Source of the DNA: Henriciella sp.
GTDB lineage: Bacteria > Pseudomonadota > Alphaproteobacteria > Caulobacterales > Hyphomonadaceae
Assembly: GCF_029936995.1 (NCBI RefSeq)
Contig: NZ_JAPYRE010000002.1
Location: 310,001 to 374,000, forward strand
Direction: 5' to 3'
DNA length: 64,000 nucleotides
Under the pieces are notes generated by a model that saw nothing but the letters and a program-made list of their open reading frames with translations, searched no databases and had not been told where the DNA came from. This document shows, in pieces, positions 45,752-54,490 of this stretch. A program made the translations under genes and the position numbers. Positions within the stretch are counted from its first letter, which is position 1. Every line of letters begins with the position of its first letter.

Positions 45752-46502
45752 GGCCGGTCCAGATGTAGCTACCGAATGTCGGGGCAAACCATTGCTGGGA
45801 AGGCAGGTCGACATCGACAGGGTTGAGACGGCCTTCAACGGCGTCCTCGATCGCCTGGATGACAATCTCCCGGCTTCCGGCCGCCAGGCGCCAGAGATAA
45901 GTATGAAAGTTGTCGCGAGGCTCAGGAGACAGGTGCGACTGGTAAAGGATGCCGCCCGTGTCGACGCCTTCATCAACGAGGTGGACCGTGGCCCCGAAGT
46001 GCTCAGGCTCGCCATTGGCAAGTGCGAAATAGCCGCCGAACATACCACGATAGGCCGGGTTGATGCCGGAATGGTAGTTTACGAAAGGTGCCTGAACCGA
46101 GGATAGCGTCTTCCGCCCGATCATGCGTGTGGAGATTACGAACACCGCCTGCGGAGCATATTCCTGCAGGGCAGACCGGCAGGCATCGGAGTTGACCGAA
46201 GCGACGTTGATGACCTCCACATCCTGTGGCGGATCGGGCTGCAAGCCGTACCGCTCAATCATTTCCTGAATGATGCTGCCCGTTCCCCGCTTGGTCAGCT
46301 TCAGGGGAAGGCGCGCTGCCTGCATGCTGGCCACCTTGAGGGGCCCGAGCATGCGCCGCCGCCGCCGCCAGAGGCTGGCAGCGGGCTCACCCTCCTCCCT
46401 GATGACGGGGAAATCGCCAAAGCGTGCGCGCAGCGCATTGATCATTATCCAGCTATGCGGACCGCCTGCTGTCAGTGCGACGATGCGTGGAGGATTGCTC
46501 AT
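45732..46502 (-). CDS. Formyltransferase-family protein (10-formyl-THF dependent)
   Basis: A 256-residue protein. The C-terminal half has the formyltransferase core: NYHSGINPAYRGMFG with the catalytic His, then HFGATVHLVDEGVDTGGILY with the catalytic Asp. The N-terminal 100 residues (a basic RRRRR stretch near 50) differ from PurN and Fmt. It may formylate a sugar amine or another amine; the substrate is unknown. GGAG seven bases before the ATG at 46502 fixes the start. It sits after glmM on the same strand. Confidence 0.8.
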   Translation of the reverse strand: MSNPPRIVALTAGGPHSWIMINALRARFGDFPVIREEGEPAASLWRRRRRMLGPLKVASMQAARLPLKLTKRGTGSIIQEMIERYGLQPDPPQDVEVINVASVNSDACRSALQEYAPQAVFVISTRMIGRKTLSSVQAPFVNYHSGINPAYRGMFGGYFALANGEPEHFGATVHLVDEGVDTGGILYQSHLSPEPRDNFHTYLWRLAAGSREIVIQAIEDAVEGRLNPVDVDLPSQQWFAPTFGSYIWTGLSRGVW

Positions 46503-46565
46503 ACCTGTTCTCCCAAACTGGGCCAGTCCGGGAAATATCATGCAATTCCCTGTCCACGTGCATGC

Positions 46566-47912
46566 CTAGCCAGCCGCGCGAACGGCATCAGCGATTTCGG
46601 TCGCAGCCTTTTCCATCTCGCCGGGATTTTCAGCTTCGGCCATGACGCGGATAAGGGGTTCGGTGCCAGACTTGCGGATGACCAGCCGGCCCGAACTGCC
46701 GAGGCGTTTCTCGACAGCTTCGATTGTTTCCCTGACCTTCGTGTTCTCCAGCGGCGCGCCTGAAGTGTAACGCACATTGATGAGTTTCTGCGGAACCGGC
46801 TTGAATACCCGGGAGACCTTGGACAGAGGCTTGCCACTGATGACCATCACGGCAAGCGCCTGAAGGGCCGCGATCAGTCCGTCGCCGGTTGTCGTGTAAT
46901 CTGACAGGACAATGTGGCCAGACTGTTCACCGCCAAGATTGAAGCCACCTTCGCGCATCTTCTCCACGACATACCTGTCCCCGACTTTGGTACGGTCGAG
47001 CGAGAGGCCGATCTTCTCAAGGTATTGTTCAAGCCCGAGGTTGGACATGACCGTGGTGACGACACCGTCCTTGGAGAGCAGTCCGCGCTCTTTCCAGTGC
47101 GTTGCGATAAGCGCGATGAGCTGGTCACCATCAATGGTTTCACCCTGCTCGTCGATAAGAATGCAACGGTCCGCATCGCCATCCAGGGCAATCCCGATAT
47201 CCGCGCGATACTTCAGGACAGCCTGGCGCAAGTTCAGTGTGTCGGTACTGCCAACCTCGCGGTTGATGTTGAAGCCATCCGGGTTGACGCCGATCGGGAT
47301 GACTTCTGCCCCAAGCTCATAAAGGGCTTTGGGCGCGACTCTGTAGGCCGCTCCATTGGCGCAATCCACACACACCCGCAACCCGCTCAGGCGCATGCCT
47401 CGCGGGAACGTCGCCTTGACGATCTCGACGTAGCGCGCCTGGGCATCGTCCACACGCTGTGTGCGGCCGAGCGCGTCCGGCGGGGCCAGCTTGTCGTCAA
47501 GCGCCCGGTCCATGCGGCTTTCTATCTCGAGTTCGATCGCATCGGACAGCTTATAGCCATCCGGGCCGAACAGCTTCAGGCCATTGTCCTCAAAGGCATT
47601 GTGGCTGGCAGAGATCATGACGCCAAGGTCGGCGCGCAGGGAGGGGGTCATCATTGCGACGCCGGGTGTCGGCAGGGGTCCGAAGAGGGTGACGTCCATG
47701 CCAACGGACGTAAAACCGGCGACGAGCGCAGGCTCGATCATGTAGCCTGAGAGACGCGTGTCCTTGCCAATCACGACAGAATGGCGCCGGGATTCGTCAC
47801 GACGGAAATATTTGCCGGCAGCCATGCCAAGCCGCATGGCAATCTCTGGTGTCATGGGCGGGGTGTTGGCTGTTCCCCGGATCCCGTCAGTACCAAAATA
47901 CTTTCGCGACAT
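46566..47912 (-). CDS. glmM: Phosphoglucosamine mutase
   Basis: A 448-residue alpha-phosphohexomutase converting glucosamine-6-P to glucosamine-1-P for UDP-GlcNAc. The start [11 protein letters not shown], the phosphoserine loop ISASHN (catalytic Ser103), the metal loop ALDGDADRC and the C-terminal phosphate loop [13 protein letters not shown] are all present. It is divergent from glmS, which supplies its substrate. In many alphaproteobacteria it follows ftsH; here it does not. Confidence 0.97.
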   Translation of the reverse strand: MSRKYFGTDGIRGTANTPPMTPEIAMRLGMAAGKYFRRDESRRHSVVIGKDTRLSGYMIEPALVAGFTSVGMDVTLFGPLPTPGVAMMTPSLRADLGVMISASHNAFEDNGLKLFGPDGYKLSDAIELEIESRMDRALDDKLAPPDALGRTQRVDDAQARYVEIVKATFPRGMRLSGLRVCVDCANGAAYRVAPKALYELGAEVIPIGVNPDGFNINREVGSTDTLNLRQAVLKYRADIGIALDGDADRCILIDEQGETIDGDQLIALIATHWKERGLLSKDGVVTTVMSNLGLEQYLEKIGLSLDRTKVGDRYVVEKMREGGFNLGGEQSGHIVLSDYTTTGDGLIAALQALAVMVISGKPLSKVSRVFKPVPQKLINVRYTSGAPLENTKVRETIEAVEKRLGSSGRLVIRKSGTEPLIRVMAEAENPGEMEKAATEIADAVRAAG

Positions 47913-48211
47913 GCCGCGCTCCGTTGTTCGTCATCATTTACTCGAGGCTGATGACACAATTCCCGGAAATCCGCCAGACTGCGCAGCTTTCCATGTAAAG
48001 CTTGTAATTGCATCAATAAACAGTGCCGGGGCTGGGCCACGACCCGGTGATTGCTGTAAGGGAGCTGCGGAAAGTCAGGGTCCGCCAGGGCGTAATCTGG
48101 ACGAGAATGAGGTGCGTCCCCGTCATACTTTGTCACTTTATTTGTAGTAGCAAAGTGACTTCGTGTTTCCTAAGCAGTGGGCCCAGAGCGAAATAAGCGA
48201 GTTGATCGAGC
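47913..48211. other. Divergent intergenic region glmM / glmS (299 bases)
   Basis: This is the longest gap in the window. It must hold both promoters, but I cannot assign convincing -35/-10 pairs. The middle is moderately AT-rich (around 47990-48025). The only clear structure is the inverted repeat at 48132-48159. No small protein gene with a ribosome site is apparent. Confidence 0.6.
48132..48159 (+). promoter_or_regulatory. Inverted repeat upstream of glmS
   Basis: GTCACTTT / AAAGTGAC, perfect eight-base arms with a 12-base spacer, 53 bases before the glmS ATG. It may be an operator for a dimeric regulator of amino-sugar genes or a hairpin in the glmS leader. Confidence 0.5.
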
Positions 48212-50053
48212 ATGTGTGGAATTATTGGAATTCTTGGAAATGAACCGGCCGCTCCGCGTCTGGTCGAGGCGCTAAGGCGGCTCGAGTACCGTGGATATGA
48301 CAGTGCCGGTATCGCAACCCTGGATGAAGCGGGGCGGCTTGATCGGCGGCGTGCGCCCGGCAAGCTCAAGAATCTGGAAAGCGAGCTCGACAAGACGCCA
48401 CTTGCTGGTGTTCAGGGGATCGGGCACACGCGCTGGGCAACCCACGGCTCTCCCACCATGGGGAATGCCCATCCGCATGTCTCGGGCGGCGTGGCAGTTG
48501 TCCATAATGGTATCATTGAGAATTTCCGCGAACTGAGGCTGTCGCTCGAAGCGCAGGGTCATGTCTTCGAGACAGAAACAGACTCCGAGACGATTGCGCA
48601 CCTGGTCTCTGCAAATCTCAAATCGGGCCTGTCTGAGACTGAGGCTGTGAAGGCGACGCTGGCCCGGCTCGAGGGGGCATTTGCCCTGGCCATCCTGTTC
48701 GAGAACAGGCCAGACCTGCTGATCGGTGCCAGACGCGGGTCGCCCCTGGCGATCGGCGTGGGTGAGGAAGAGATGTATTTGGGGTCGGATGCGCTGGCGC
48801 TTGCCCCGTTCACCAGCCGGGTCGTCTACCTGGAGGAAAGTGAATGGTGTGTGCTCACCCTGTCTGGTTACACCATCTATAATGAGCAGGGCGACAAGAT
48901 CGAGCGTGATCCGGTTCTGGTGCAGGGGGCCGGCGCGACAATGGAGAAGGGCAATTATCGCCACTTCATGCAGAAGGAGATCTTCGAGCAGCCGGATTCC
49001 ATCTCCCGAACAGTTGGTGCCTACGTCAATCCGCTCCGGCGCAATATCGACCTTCCCGAGGATAAGCAGGGTGAGCCGATCGACTGGGCGAAAATCACAA
49101 GCCTGTATATGGTCGCTTGTGGTACGGCTCACTACGCCACGCGTGTGGCGGAATACTGGTTCGAGCAGGTCGCCGGCATTCCAGTGAAGACCGATATCGC
49201 ATCGGAGTTCCGTTACCGCGAGCCAGCGCTTCCCAAGGAAGGCGGGCTTGCCTTGTTTGTCAGCCAGTCGGGTGAAACGGCCGATACACTGGCCGCCATG
49301 CGCTTCTGCAAGGCGCAGGGCCTGAAAACGGCCGCCGTCGTGAATGTGCCGACCTCGACCATCGCGCGCGAGGCCGACCTCGTACTGCCTACCCTTGCAG
49401 GCCCTGAAATCGGGGTGGCGTCGACCAAGGCGTTCACGGCCCAGCTGGTGGCACTGGCCTGTGTGGCTGTGGCGGCAGGCAGTGCGCGGGGCGTACTGAG
49501 CCGGGACGAAGAAAAGCGCCTCAGCGAAGCATTGAATGAAGTGCCCGGGCTGGTTGTCGAGGCACTGAAGCTGGACGAGGCGATCGAGACGCTTGCCCAC
49601 GACATCTCCAAGGCCCGTGATGTGATCTATCTTGGCCGTGGGGTCCACTATCCCATCGCGCTGGAAGGGGCACTGAAGCTGAAGGAAATCAGCTATATTC
49701 ATGCCGAAGGATACGCTTCCGGTGAGCTGAAGCACGGGCCGATTGCCCTGATCGATGAAGAAACGCCAGTGGTTTTCGTGGCGCCCAAGGACGCCCTTTA
49801 CGAGAAATCCCTTTCGAACCTACAGGAAGTTGCCGCCAGGCATGGACAGGTCATACTGATTTCGGATGAGGTCGGCCTGGTAGAAGCTGGCGAGGCCCCG
49901 GCCCATAAAATCGCCCTGCCCGAATGTGACCCCTTCATCGCGCCGATACTTTACTCTGTGCCGATACAGTTGCTGGCCTACCATGTGGCCGTCGATAAGG
50001 GCACGGATGTTGATCAGCCACGCAATCTCGCCAAGTCGGTGACAGTGGAGTAG
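48212..50053 (+). CDS. glmS: Glutamine-fructose-6-phosphate aminotransferase
   Basis: A 613-residue GlmS, first step of UDP-GlcNAc synthesis. The N-terminal glutaminase domain starts MCGIIGILG with the catalytic Cys2 (after Met removal Cys1) and has GHTRWATHGSPT and NAHPH; the two SIS sugar-isomerase domains carry VACGTAHYATRVAEYW and SQSGETADTLAAMR, and the end is PRNLAKSVTVE. The length is standard. It is divergent from glmM and ends at a perfect terminator. Confidence 0.98.
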   Translation: MCGIIGILGNEPAAPRLVEALRRLEYRGYDSAGIATLDEAGRLDRRRAPGKLKNLESELDKTPLAGVQGIGHTRWATHGSPTMGNAHPHVSGGVAVVHNGIIENFRELRLSLEAQGHVFETETDSETIAHLVSANLKSGLSETEAVKATLARLEGAFALAILFENRPDLLIGARRGSPLAIGVGEEEMYLGSDALALAPFTSRVVYLEESEWCVLTLSGYTIYNEQGDKIERDPVLVQGAGATMEKGNYRHFMQKEIFEQPDSISRTVGAYVNPLRRNIDLPEDKQGEPIDWAKITSLYMVACGTAHYATRVAEYWFEQVAGIPVKTDIASEFRYREPALPKEGGLALFVSQSGETADTLAAMRFCKAQGLKTAAVVNVPTSTIAREADLVLPTLAGPEIGVASTKAFTAQLVALACVAVAAGSARGVLSRDEEKRLSEALNEVPGLVVEALKLDEAIETLAHDISKARDVIYLGRGVHYPIALEGALKLKEISYIHAEGYASGELKHGPIALIDEETPVVFVAPKDALYEKSLSNLQEVAARHGQVILISDEVGLVEAGEAPAHKIALPECDPFIAPILYSVPIQLLAYHVAVDKGTDVDQPRNLAKSVTVE

Positions 50054-50075
50054 GCTGCGGCCCAAGCGGAATCAG

Positions 50076-50109
50076 AAAACCCCGCCTGGCCAGTGCCAGG
50101 CGGGGTTTT
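50076..50109 (+). terminator. Bidirectional rho-independent terminator between glmS and the 39-residue protein gene
   Basis: AAAACCCCGCCTGGC / GCCAGGCGGGGTTTT: fifteen perfect pairs with a CAGT loop. Both strands end in TTTT, so it can stop glmS from the left and the small minus-strand gene from the right. Confidence 0.95.
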
Positions 50110-50138
50110 CATTGGGAGGTGCCAGTTCATTGACTGGG

Positions 50139-50258
50139 CTACTGCATTGCAAACCCGGTCATCAGCAAGGCGAGGCCGGAAAGGCCAGCGGCTAGCGGCA
50201 GGCTGAGTAAGGCGGCGAAGACACCCTGACGGGCTTCAAGTGGGGAGGAAACGCTCAT
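50139..50258 (-). CDS. Putative 39-residue single-pass membrane protein
   Basis: A short frame MSVSSPLEARQGVFAALLSL, then PLAAGLSGLALLMTGFAMQ and TAG. Residues 13-37 form one hydrophobic helix. An AAGGA ribosome site lies ten bases before the ATG, and the frame ends 30 bases before a bidirectional terminator, so the gene has the right signals despite its size. I do not recognise a family. It lies between glmS and the TetR gene, on the same strand as the latter. Confidence 0.55.
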   Translation of the reverse strand: MSVSSPLEARQGVFAALLSLPLAAGLSGLALLMTGFAMQ

Positions 50259-50373
50259 TGTTTTTTATCCTTCAAGCTGGCGGACCGCATTTATCCATGG
50301 GTTCCGCACAGCTTCATATGGAAGCGCACGAGCGATAATCAATGAACAAAATGAAAATTATTCACAAAACGGA

Positions 50374-50976
50374 TTACGGATGTTTCTCTACACCGTGTTT
50401 CAGGCCGGCAATGATGATGTCGAGCACGCCGTTCAATTCGCGTTCCAGTTTCTCCAGTGTCAGCATGGAGTAGAGTTGTGGAAACCGGAACTTCATGAGA
50501 GCTGACTGGATCATCTCTGAGACAAAGCTCGGATCTTCCATCGGCGCAAAGGTGCCTTTGGCTACCCCGTCTTCCAGAATTTGATTGAGGTATATCCGTT
50601 CCTGCGCAAGCCCTTCATTGAAGAAAAGCGGCCTCTCCTGTCCAAGAACCTCGGCGACTTCCAGGATTTTTGCATCTTTCTCGATCTTGTCGAACGTCTG
50701 GTTCAGGCCGTAGTGAAATATGTTCCTCAGACGCTTTTCCGGCGATTCAGATCCGCGCGCGATCTCGGCATATTTCTGATAGAGTTCACTGTTGAACTTG
50801 CGAGCCATGCCTTCGGCGATATCCAGCTTCGAGGCAAAAAAGCGGTAGATGTTGCCAGCAGACATGCCGCAATCACTGGCAATTTCAGACATGGTCGTCT
50901 TGCCGTAGCCGTAATGTACGATACGGTTCATCGCAGCATCGAGGATCTGTTTGCGCGTGTCGGTCTTGTCGTTCAT
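50374..50976 (-). CDS. TetR/AcrR-family transcriptional regulator
   Basis: A 200-residue regulator. The N-terminal HTH is textbook TetR (RKQILDAAMNRIVHYGYGKT, MSEIASDCGMSAGNIYRFFASK), and the C-terminal helical ligand domain is distinct. The start is the ATG at 50976 (MNDKTDTRKQIL). It is divergent from gpsA and upstream, on its own strand, of the 39-residue protein gene; either could be a target. The ligand is unknown. Confidence 0.9.
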   Translation of the reverse strand: MNDKTDTRKQILDAAMNRIVHYGYGKTTMSEIASDCGMSAGNIYRFFASKLDIAEGMARKFNSELYQKYAEIARGSESPEKRLRNIFHYGLNQTFDKIEKDAKILEVAEVLGQERPLFFNEGLAQERIYLNQILEDGVAKGTFAPMEDPSFVSEMIQSALMKFRFPQLYSMLTLEKLERELNGVLDIIIAGLKHGVEKHP

Positions 50977-51053
50977 GGCGGCCAAACTAAGGGAAAAGTC
51001 TGAATGATCAACGAATTCTTCAGCGCAACGGTTTCAAATTCATGCGAGGACGA

Positions 51054-52043
51054 ATGCAGACTATAGGTGTTCTGGGCGCGGGTGCGTGGGGAAGCGCGCT
51101 TGCCTATACCGCGCATGCTGCGGGGCGCGATACACGGATATGGGCACTGGAGCCGGAGGTGGCGGCGGCCCTGTCGGCCGGGAAGGGAAATCCCGCCTAT
51201 CTGCCGACGGTCGACCTTCCCGCCATGCCAGCCTCAAGCCAGCTGGAAAGCCTTGCCGGATGCGAGGCGTTGCTGGCTGTTGTTCCCGCGCAGCATGCGC
51301 GTCGCGTCTTTGCCGCGCTTGCCCCTCATGTCGCGGATGGCGTGCCTGTCCTCCTGTGTTCGAAGGGGATCGAGCGCGACACGCACAGCCTGATGACAGA
51401 TGTTCTGCGTGAAACCATTCCGCATGCGACACCTGCGGTCCTGTCAGGGCCAAGCTTTGCTGCCGATGTCGCGCGTGGCCTGCCAACAGCTGTGACCCTG
51501 GCGTGCGAGGACAAGGCGTTGGGCGAGGCACTGATGACAGCGATCGGGCGGCCGGCCTTCCGGCCTTACTGGTCGAGTGACCTGATCGGCGCTGAAGTCG
51601 GCGGTGCGGTGAAGAACGTTCTGGCCATTGCCTGCGGTGTCGTTGAGGGCCTGGAGCTTGGCCGCTCTGCCCATGCGGCGCTGATTGCGCGGGGGTTTGC
51701 GGAGATGAGTCGCCTTGCCGTGGCGATGGGAGCCCAGCCGGGCACGCTGTCCGGGCTTTGCGGGCTGGGTGATCTGGTCCTCACCTGTTCATCAGTCCAG
51801 TCGCGGAATATGAGTTTTGGGAAGGCGCTGGGCGAGGGCCGTTCGGCGCGCGATGTTCTCGCGGAACGCAACTCCGTCACGGAGGGCGTCGCGACAGCTC
51901 CAGCCATCGCAACGCTGGCAGAGACGCACGGCATAGAAATGCCCATCTGCGAGGCCGTGGATGACATATTGAGCGAACGGGCAAGCCTCGATACAGCCAT
52001 GAACAATCTCCTCTCACGCCCCTTTACGCAGGAAGGTCTCTGA
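51054..52043 (+). CDS. gpsA: Glycerol-3-phosphate dehydrogenase [NAD(P)+]
   Basis: A 329-residue GpsA that reduces dihydroxyacetone phosphate to glycerol-3-phosphate for phospholipid synthesis. NAD(P) loop GVLGAGAWGSALA (5-17), LSGPSFAADVARGLPTA, and the catalytic Lys in GGAVKNVLAIACG. GAGG before the ATG at 51054 decides the start over 51042. It leads a compact operon: yciI-like starts three bases later and the GST gene overlaps that by four. Confidence 0.97.
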   Translation: MQTIGVLGAGAWGSALAYTAHAAGRDTRIWALEPEVAAALSAGKGNPAYLPTVDLPAMPASSQLESLAGCEALLAVVPAQHARRVFAALAPHVADGVPVLLCSKGIERDTHSLMTDVLRETIPHATPAVLSGPSFAADVARGLPTAVTLACEDKALGEALMTAIGRPAFRPYWSSDLIGAEVGGAVKNVLAIACGVVEGLELGRSAHAALIARGFAEMSRLAVAMGAQPGTLSGLCGLGDLVLTCSSVQSRNMSFGKALGEGRSARDVLAERNSVTEGVATAPAIATLAETHGIEMPICEAVDDILSERASLDTAMNNLLSRPFTQEGL

Positions 52044-52046
52044 TCC

Positions 52047-52346
52047 ATGCCGCTTTTTCTCATAAATGCCCGCGACAAGGCCGGTTCACGCGATGTGCGC
52101 ATGGACAACAGGCCCGCGCACCTGGAGTGGGCCGGGCAATATGCTGACAGGATCCACATGGCCGGCCCGGTTTTTGCCGAGGATGGCGAGACATTTGCGG
52201 GGTCGACCTTCGTCATTGAGTTCGACTCCCTTGAGGAGGTGCGCGACTGGGCCGCTGAAGACCCGTATGCGAAAGCGGGTCTGTTTGACCGTGTCGAGAT
52301 CGTTCCTTTCAAATGGTTGCTGGGCAAGGGGAAGCCGGACGTATGA
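52047..52346 (+). CDS. YciI family protein
   Basis: A 99-residue YciI-like (ferredoxin-like fold) protein: MPLFLINARDKAGSRDVRMD, RPAHLEWAG with the conserved His, and the family Asp in FVIEFDSLEEVRDWAAEDPY. Family members are small enzymes or stress proteins of uncertain role. It follows gpsA, as is usual in alphaproteobacteria, and its stop overlaps the GST start (ATGA). Confidence 0.9.
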   Translation: MPLFLINARDKAGSRDVRMDNRPAHLEWAGQYADRIHMAGPVFAEDGETFAGSTFVIEFDSLEEVRDWAAEDPYAKAGLFDRVEIVPFKWLLGKGKPDV

Positions 52347-53011
52347 GACTCTTCCTGAGTGGAAATCTGAACTATTCCAGCTGGTCGATACGGGCGCTGT
52401 TGATGGCCCGCCATGTCGGCCTGGATATCGAGGAAGAAATCGTTCCTCTGGATTTTCCCGAAACGTCGGAGCGGCTTGCGTCTGTAAGCCCTAACCGAAA
52501 GGTCCCATTGCTTGTCTGGGACGACGAGACGGTCTGGGATTCGCTGGCCATAATCGAATGGCTGGCGGAACGTTTTCCGGACAAGAATGTGTGGCCACAA
52601 TCGTCCAAGGCCCGCGCCCGTGCCCGCGCGATATCAGCGGAAATGCATTCCGGTTTTCCCGCACTTCGCAAGGCGTGTCCCATGGATATACGTTCCCGCC
52701 ATGAAACGCCTGAGCTCACAGAAACGCTCACGGGCGATATAGCGCGCGTTGACCGTATCTGGACGGAGACGCGCGAGCATTTCGGTGAAGGTGGGCCGTT
52801 TCTGTTTGGGGAATGGAGCGCCGCCGACGCTGTTTATGCCCCAGTGGTCACGCGCTTTCAGACCTATGACCTGCCGCGGACGGACCGTGCGCAGGCGTAC
52901 ATGGATGCTGTGTTGGCTCATCCCCTGATGGTCGAACTCGCCGCTCAGGCCGAGGACGAGCCATGGATGATCGAATATGGGCCTGAAGGTCGGCGAGCCT
53001 GGGTTCGCTAG
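52343..53011 (+). CDS. Glutathione S-transferase family protein
   Basis: A 222-residue GST. The thioredoxin-like N-terminal domain has SGNLNYSSWSIRALLMARH (active-site Ser region), the cis-Pro in NRKVPLL and the glutathione-binding DSLAIIEWL; the C-terminal all-helical domain has PFLFGEWSAADAVYAPVVTR. It is translationally coupled to the yciI-like gene. The substrate is unknown. Confidence 0.9.
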   Translation: MRLFLSGNLNYSSWSIRALLMARHVGLDIEEEIVPLDFPETSERLASVSPNRKVPLLVWDDETVWDSLAIIEWLAERFPDKNVWPQSSKARARARAISAEMHSGFPALRKACPMDIRSRHETPELTETLTGDIARVDRIWTETREHFGEGGPFLFGEWSAADAVYAPVVTRFQTYDLPRTDRAQAYMDAVLAHPLMVELAAQAEDEPWMIEYGPEGRRAWVR

Positions 53012-53014
53012 GGC

Positions 53015-53830
53015 TCAGGCCTTCGGGAAGTTCAGGAGGTCATAGCCGAGATCATAACGGAACAGCTCTTTGACCTTCTCGCGATAGATTTCGAGCGCGT
53101 CCCCCGAAAACTGTTCCTTGATCGGGGTCTTGCGGAACTGAAGCACGTTGGCTTCGGCTTCCGGGTCGACCTTTTTCGCCATGGCGTCCTTGGTGCCTGC
53201 CTTGAGCGCGGCATCCATCGCCTTCGAAGTAAGAGAGACCTTCCAGTGGGCCGCCATGCCACCGAGAATGGCACGGGGGTTGGCGCGCGTGTCTTCATAA
53301 TGAACACGATAGATGCGGTCGCCTGCCGACTCCATGACCTCGCCCCAGCGGTTCCAGAACCGGGCGATCCAGTAGAGATCGCACTTGAAGATATCGCCGG
53401 ACGGGTCTCCACGCAGGAAGTCGAGCCAGCTGATGTTCAGCTCATGGTTCCACTTGGTGTGGTGGCTGGCAAGAATGCTCATCGGGTGGCGCACGAAGAG
53501 GACATAAGGCGGCAGTCCGGCGAGCGAACGTGCCCACCGCCAGTCTGCCAGCCGGTGCGGGATGGTGTGGCTGAAGGCGAGCCGGGGCAGCGCGGGAAAA
53601 GTCGGCTTGTCTTTCGGCCAGCCGATATAGGGCCGAACGGCATCTTCCGAGAAGTATTTTGGTCGTTCGACGCCAAATGTGTCTGCAAGCGCCACGGCGA
53701 ACATGTATTTCACCCAATGGGTGCCGGAATTCTTCGATGTGACGAGCATGCCGTCGAAGGCACGATGGCGCAGGATGGAGAAATTTCCCCAGTTATCCTT
53801 GCGCAGGCGTTTGGCGTAGGCTGTGTCCAT
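53015..53830 (-). CDS. Sulfotransferase domain protein
   Basis: A 271-residue cytosolic sulfotransferase. The PAPS 5'-phosphosulfate loop is TSKNSGTHWVKYM (31-43), a variant of the usual PKSGTTW; the 3'-phosphate motif is FVRHPMSILASHHTKW. A substrate-side helix is rich in Trp and Lys. It should transfer sulfate from PAPS to an alcohol or amine, perhaps a lipid or exopolysaccharide; the acceptor is unknown. It converges on the GST gene with only three bases between stops. Confidence 0.85.
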   Translation of the reverse strand: MDTAYAKRLRKDNWGNFSILRHRAFDGMLVTSKNSGTHWVKYMFAVALADTFGVERPKYFSEDAVRPYIGWPKDKPTFPALPRLAFSHTIPHRLADWRWARSLAGLPPYVLFVRHPMSILASHHTKWNHELNISWLDFLRGDPSGDIFKCDLYWIARFWNRWGEVMESAGDRIYRVHYEDTRANPRAILGGMAAHWKVSLTSKAMDAALKAGTKDAMAKKVDPEAEANVLQFRKTPIKEQFSGDALEIYREKVKELFRYDLGYDLLNFPKA

Positions 53831-53872
53831 GCCGGTTCTCTTACTGTGCCCCGTTAATTTCTGCCAAGCCTA

Positions 53873-54406
53873 TCAGTTCAGCCCGGCTTTCTGCCGCCAT
53901 ATCTGTATGAGGTCGCGTTCCTCCGTGCTGACATGACCGTCGGAGACGGCGACGTTTTCCAGCATGGCGCACAGATCGTCGAACTCCTTTGGGCCCATGC
54001 CCGGCGTGCCTGTGATGACATCGCTCATACGTGTGATGACGGCATGTGGAGCAACGTCTTCGCGCAATCTGAAACCGGCCTCGGTGATCCATGCTTGAGC
54101 CTGGCTGTCGCTGAAACCGAAATGTTCGATCATCTCTGCCCTTATGGCAGCTTCCTGCGCTTCGTTTACCGTGCCGCGCGTGCGAGCGACTTCGAGCATC
54201 ATGATGGCTGCGGCCTCGCGCGGGTCCGTGACCGTCTTGAGTCCTGTCCTGCCGGCTTTCTTGCGGAAAGCATGGCGGCGCGGGAAATTCACGACGGTTT
54301 TGGCGGCGTCATAACTGCCGCGAGCAGCGCCTGAAATCATCTTGATGCGCCAGTACCATACGGCAAGAAAGCTCAGTACTCCGATGATGGCGAGCAGGAT
54401 GTGCAT
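53873..54406 (-). CDS. Membrane-anchored TerB-like protein
   Basis: A 177-residue protein with one N-terminal membrane helix (HILLAIIGVLSFLAVWYW), a basic stretch, and a helical domain resembling TerB (REAAAIMMLEVARTRGTVNE; MLENVAVSDGHVSTEERDLIQIW). TerB-like domains are found in tellurite-resistance and envelope-stress proteins. The ATG at 54406 is two bases after the U-run of a terminator; the terminator's GGGGAG arm is the only ribosome site, seven bases upstream. Confidence 0.7.
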   Translation of the reverse strand: MHILLAIIGVLSFLAVWYWRIKMISGAARGSYDAAKTVVNFPRRHAFRKKAGRTGLKTVTDPREAAAIMMLEVARTRGTVNEAQEAAIRAEMIEHFGFSDSQAQAWITEAGFRLREDVAPHAVITRMSDVITGTPGMGPKEFDDLCAMLENVAVSDGHVSTEERDLIQIWRQKAGLN

Positions 54407-54407
54407 G

Positions 54408-54439
54408 AAAAAACTCCCCGACAGGGTCTGCCGGGGAGT
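54408..54439 (-). terminator. Terminator of the PQQ-dehydrogenase gene, doubling as ribosome site of the TerB-like gene
   Basis: On the minus strand ACTCCCCG / CGGGGAGT (eight pairs, inner CAG/CTG pairs possible) is followed by TTTTTT. It lies 51 bases after the dehydrogenase stop. The 3' arm GGGGAG is spaced seven bases from the TerB-like ATG, an ideal Shine-Dalgarno position. Confidence 0.85.
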
Positions 54440-54490
54440 GTAGGGCCTGCGGCCAAGGAATTGAAGCGAAGAAGTCGCCCGGAGCTGTTT

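Noticed and set aside
47913..48211. glmS ribozyme or riboswitch
   Set aside because: The glmS ribozyme is a feature of Firmicutes and close groups; I see no matching core, only a simple inverted repeat.
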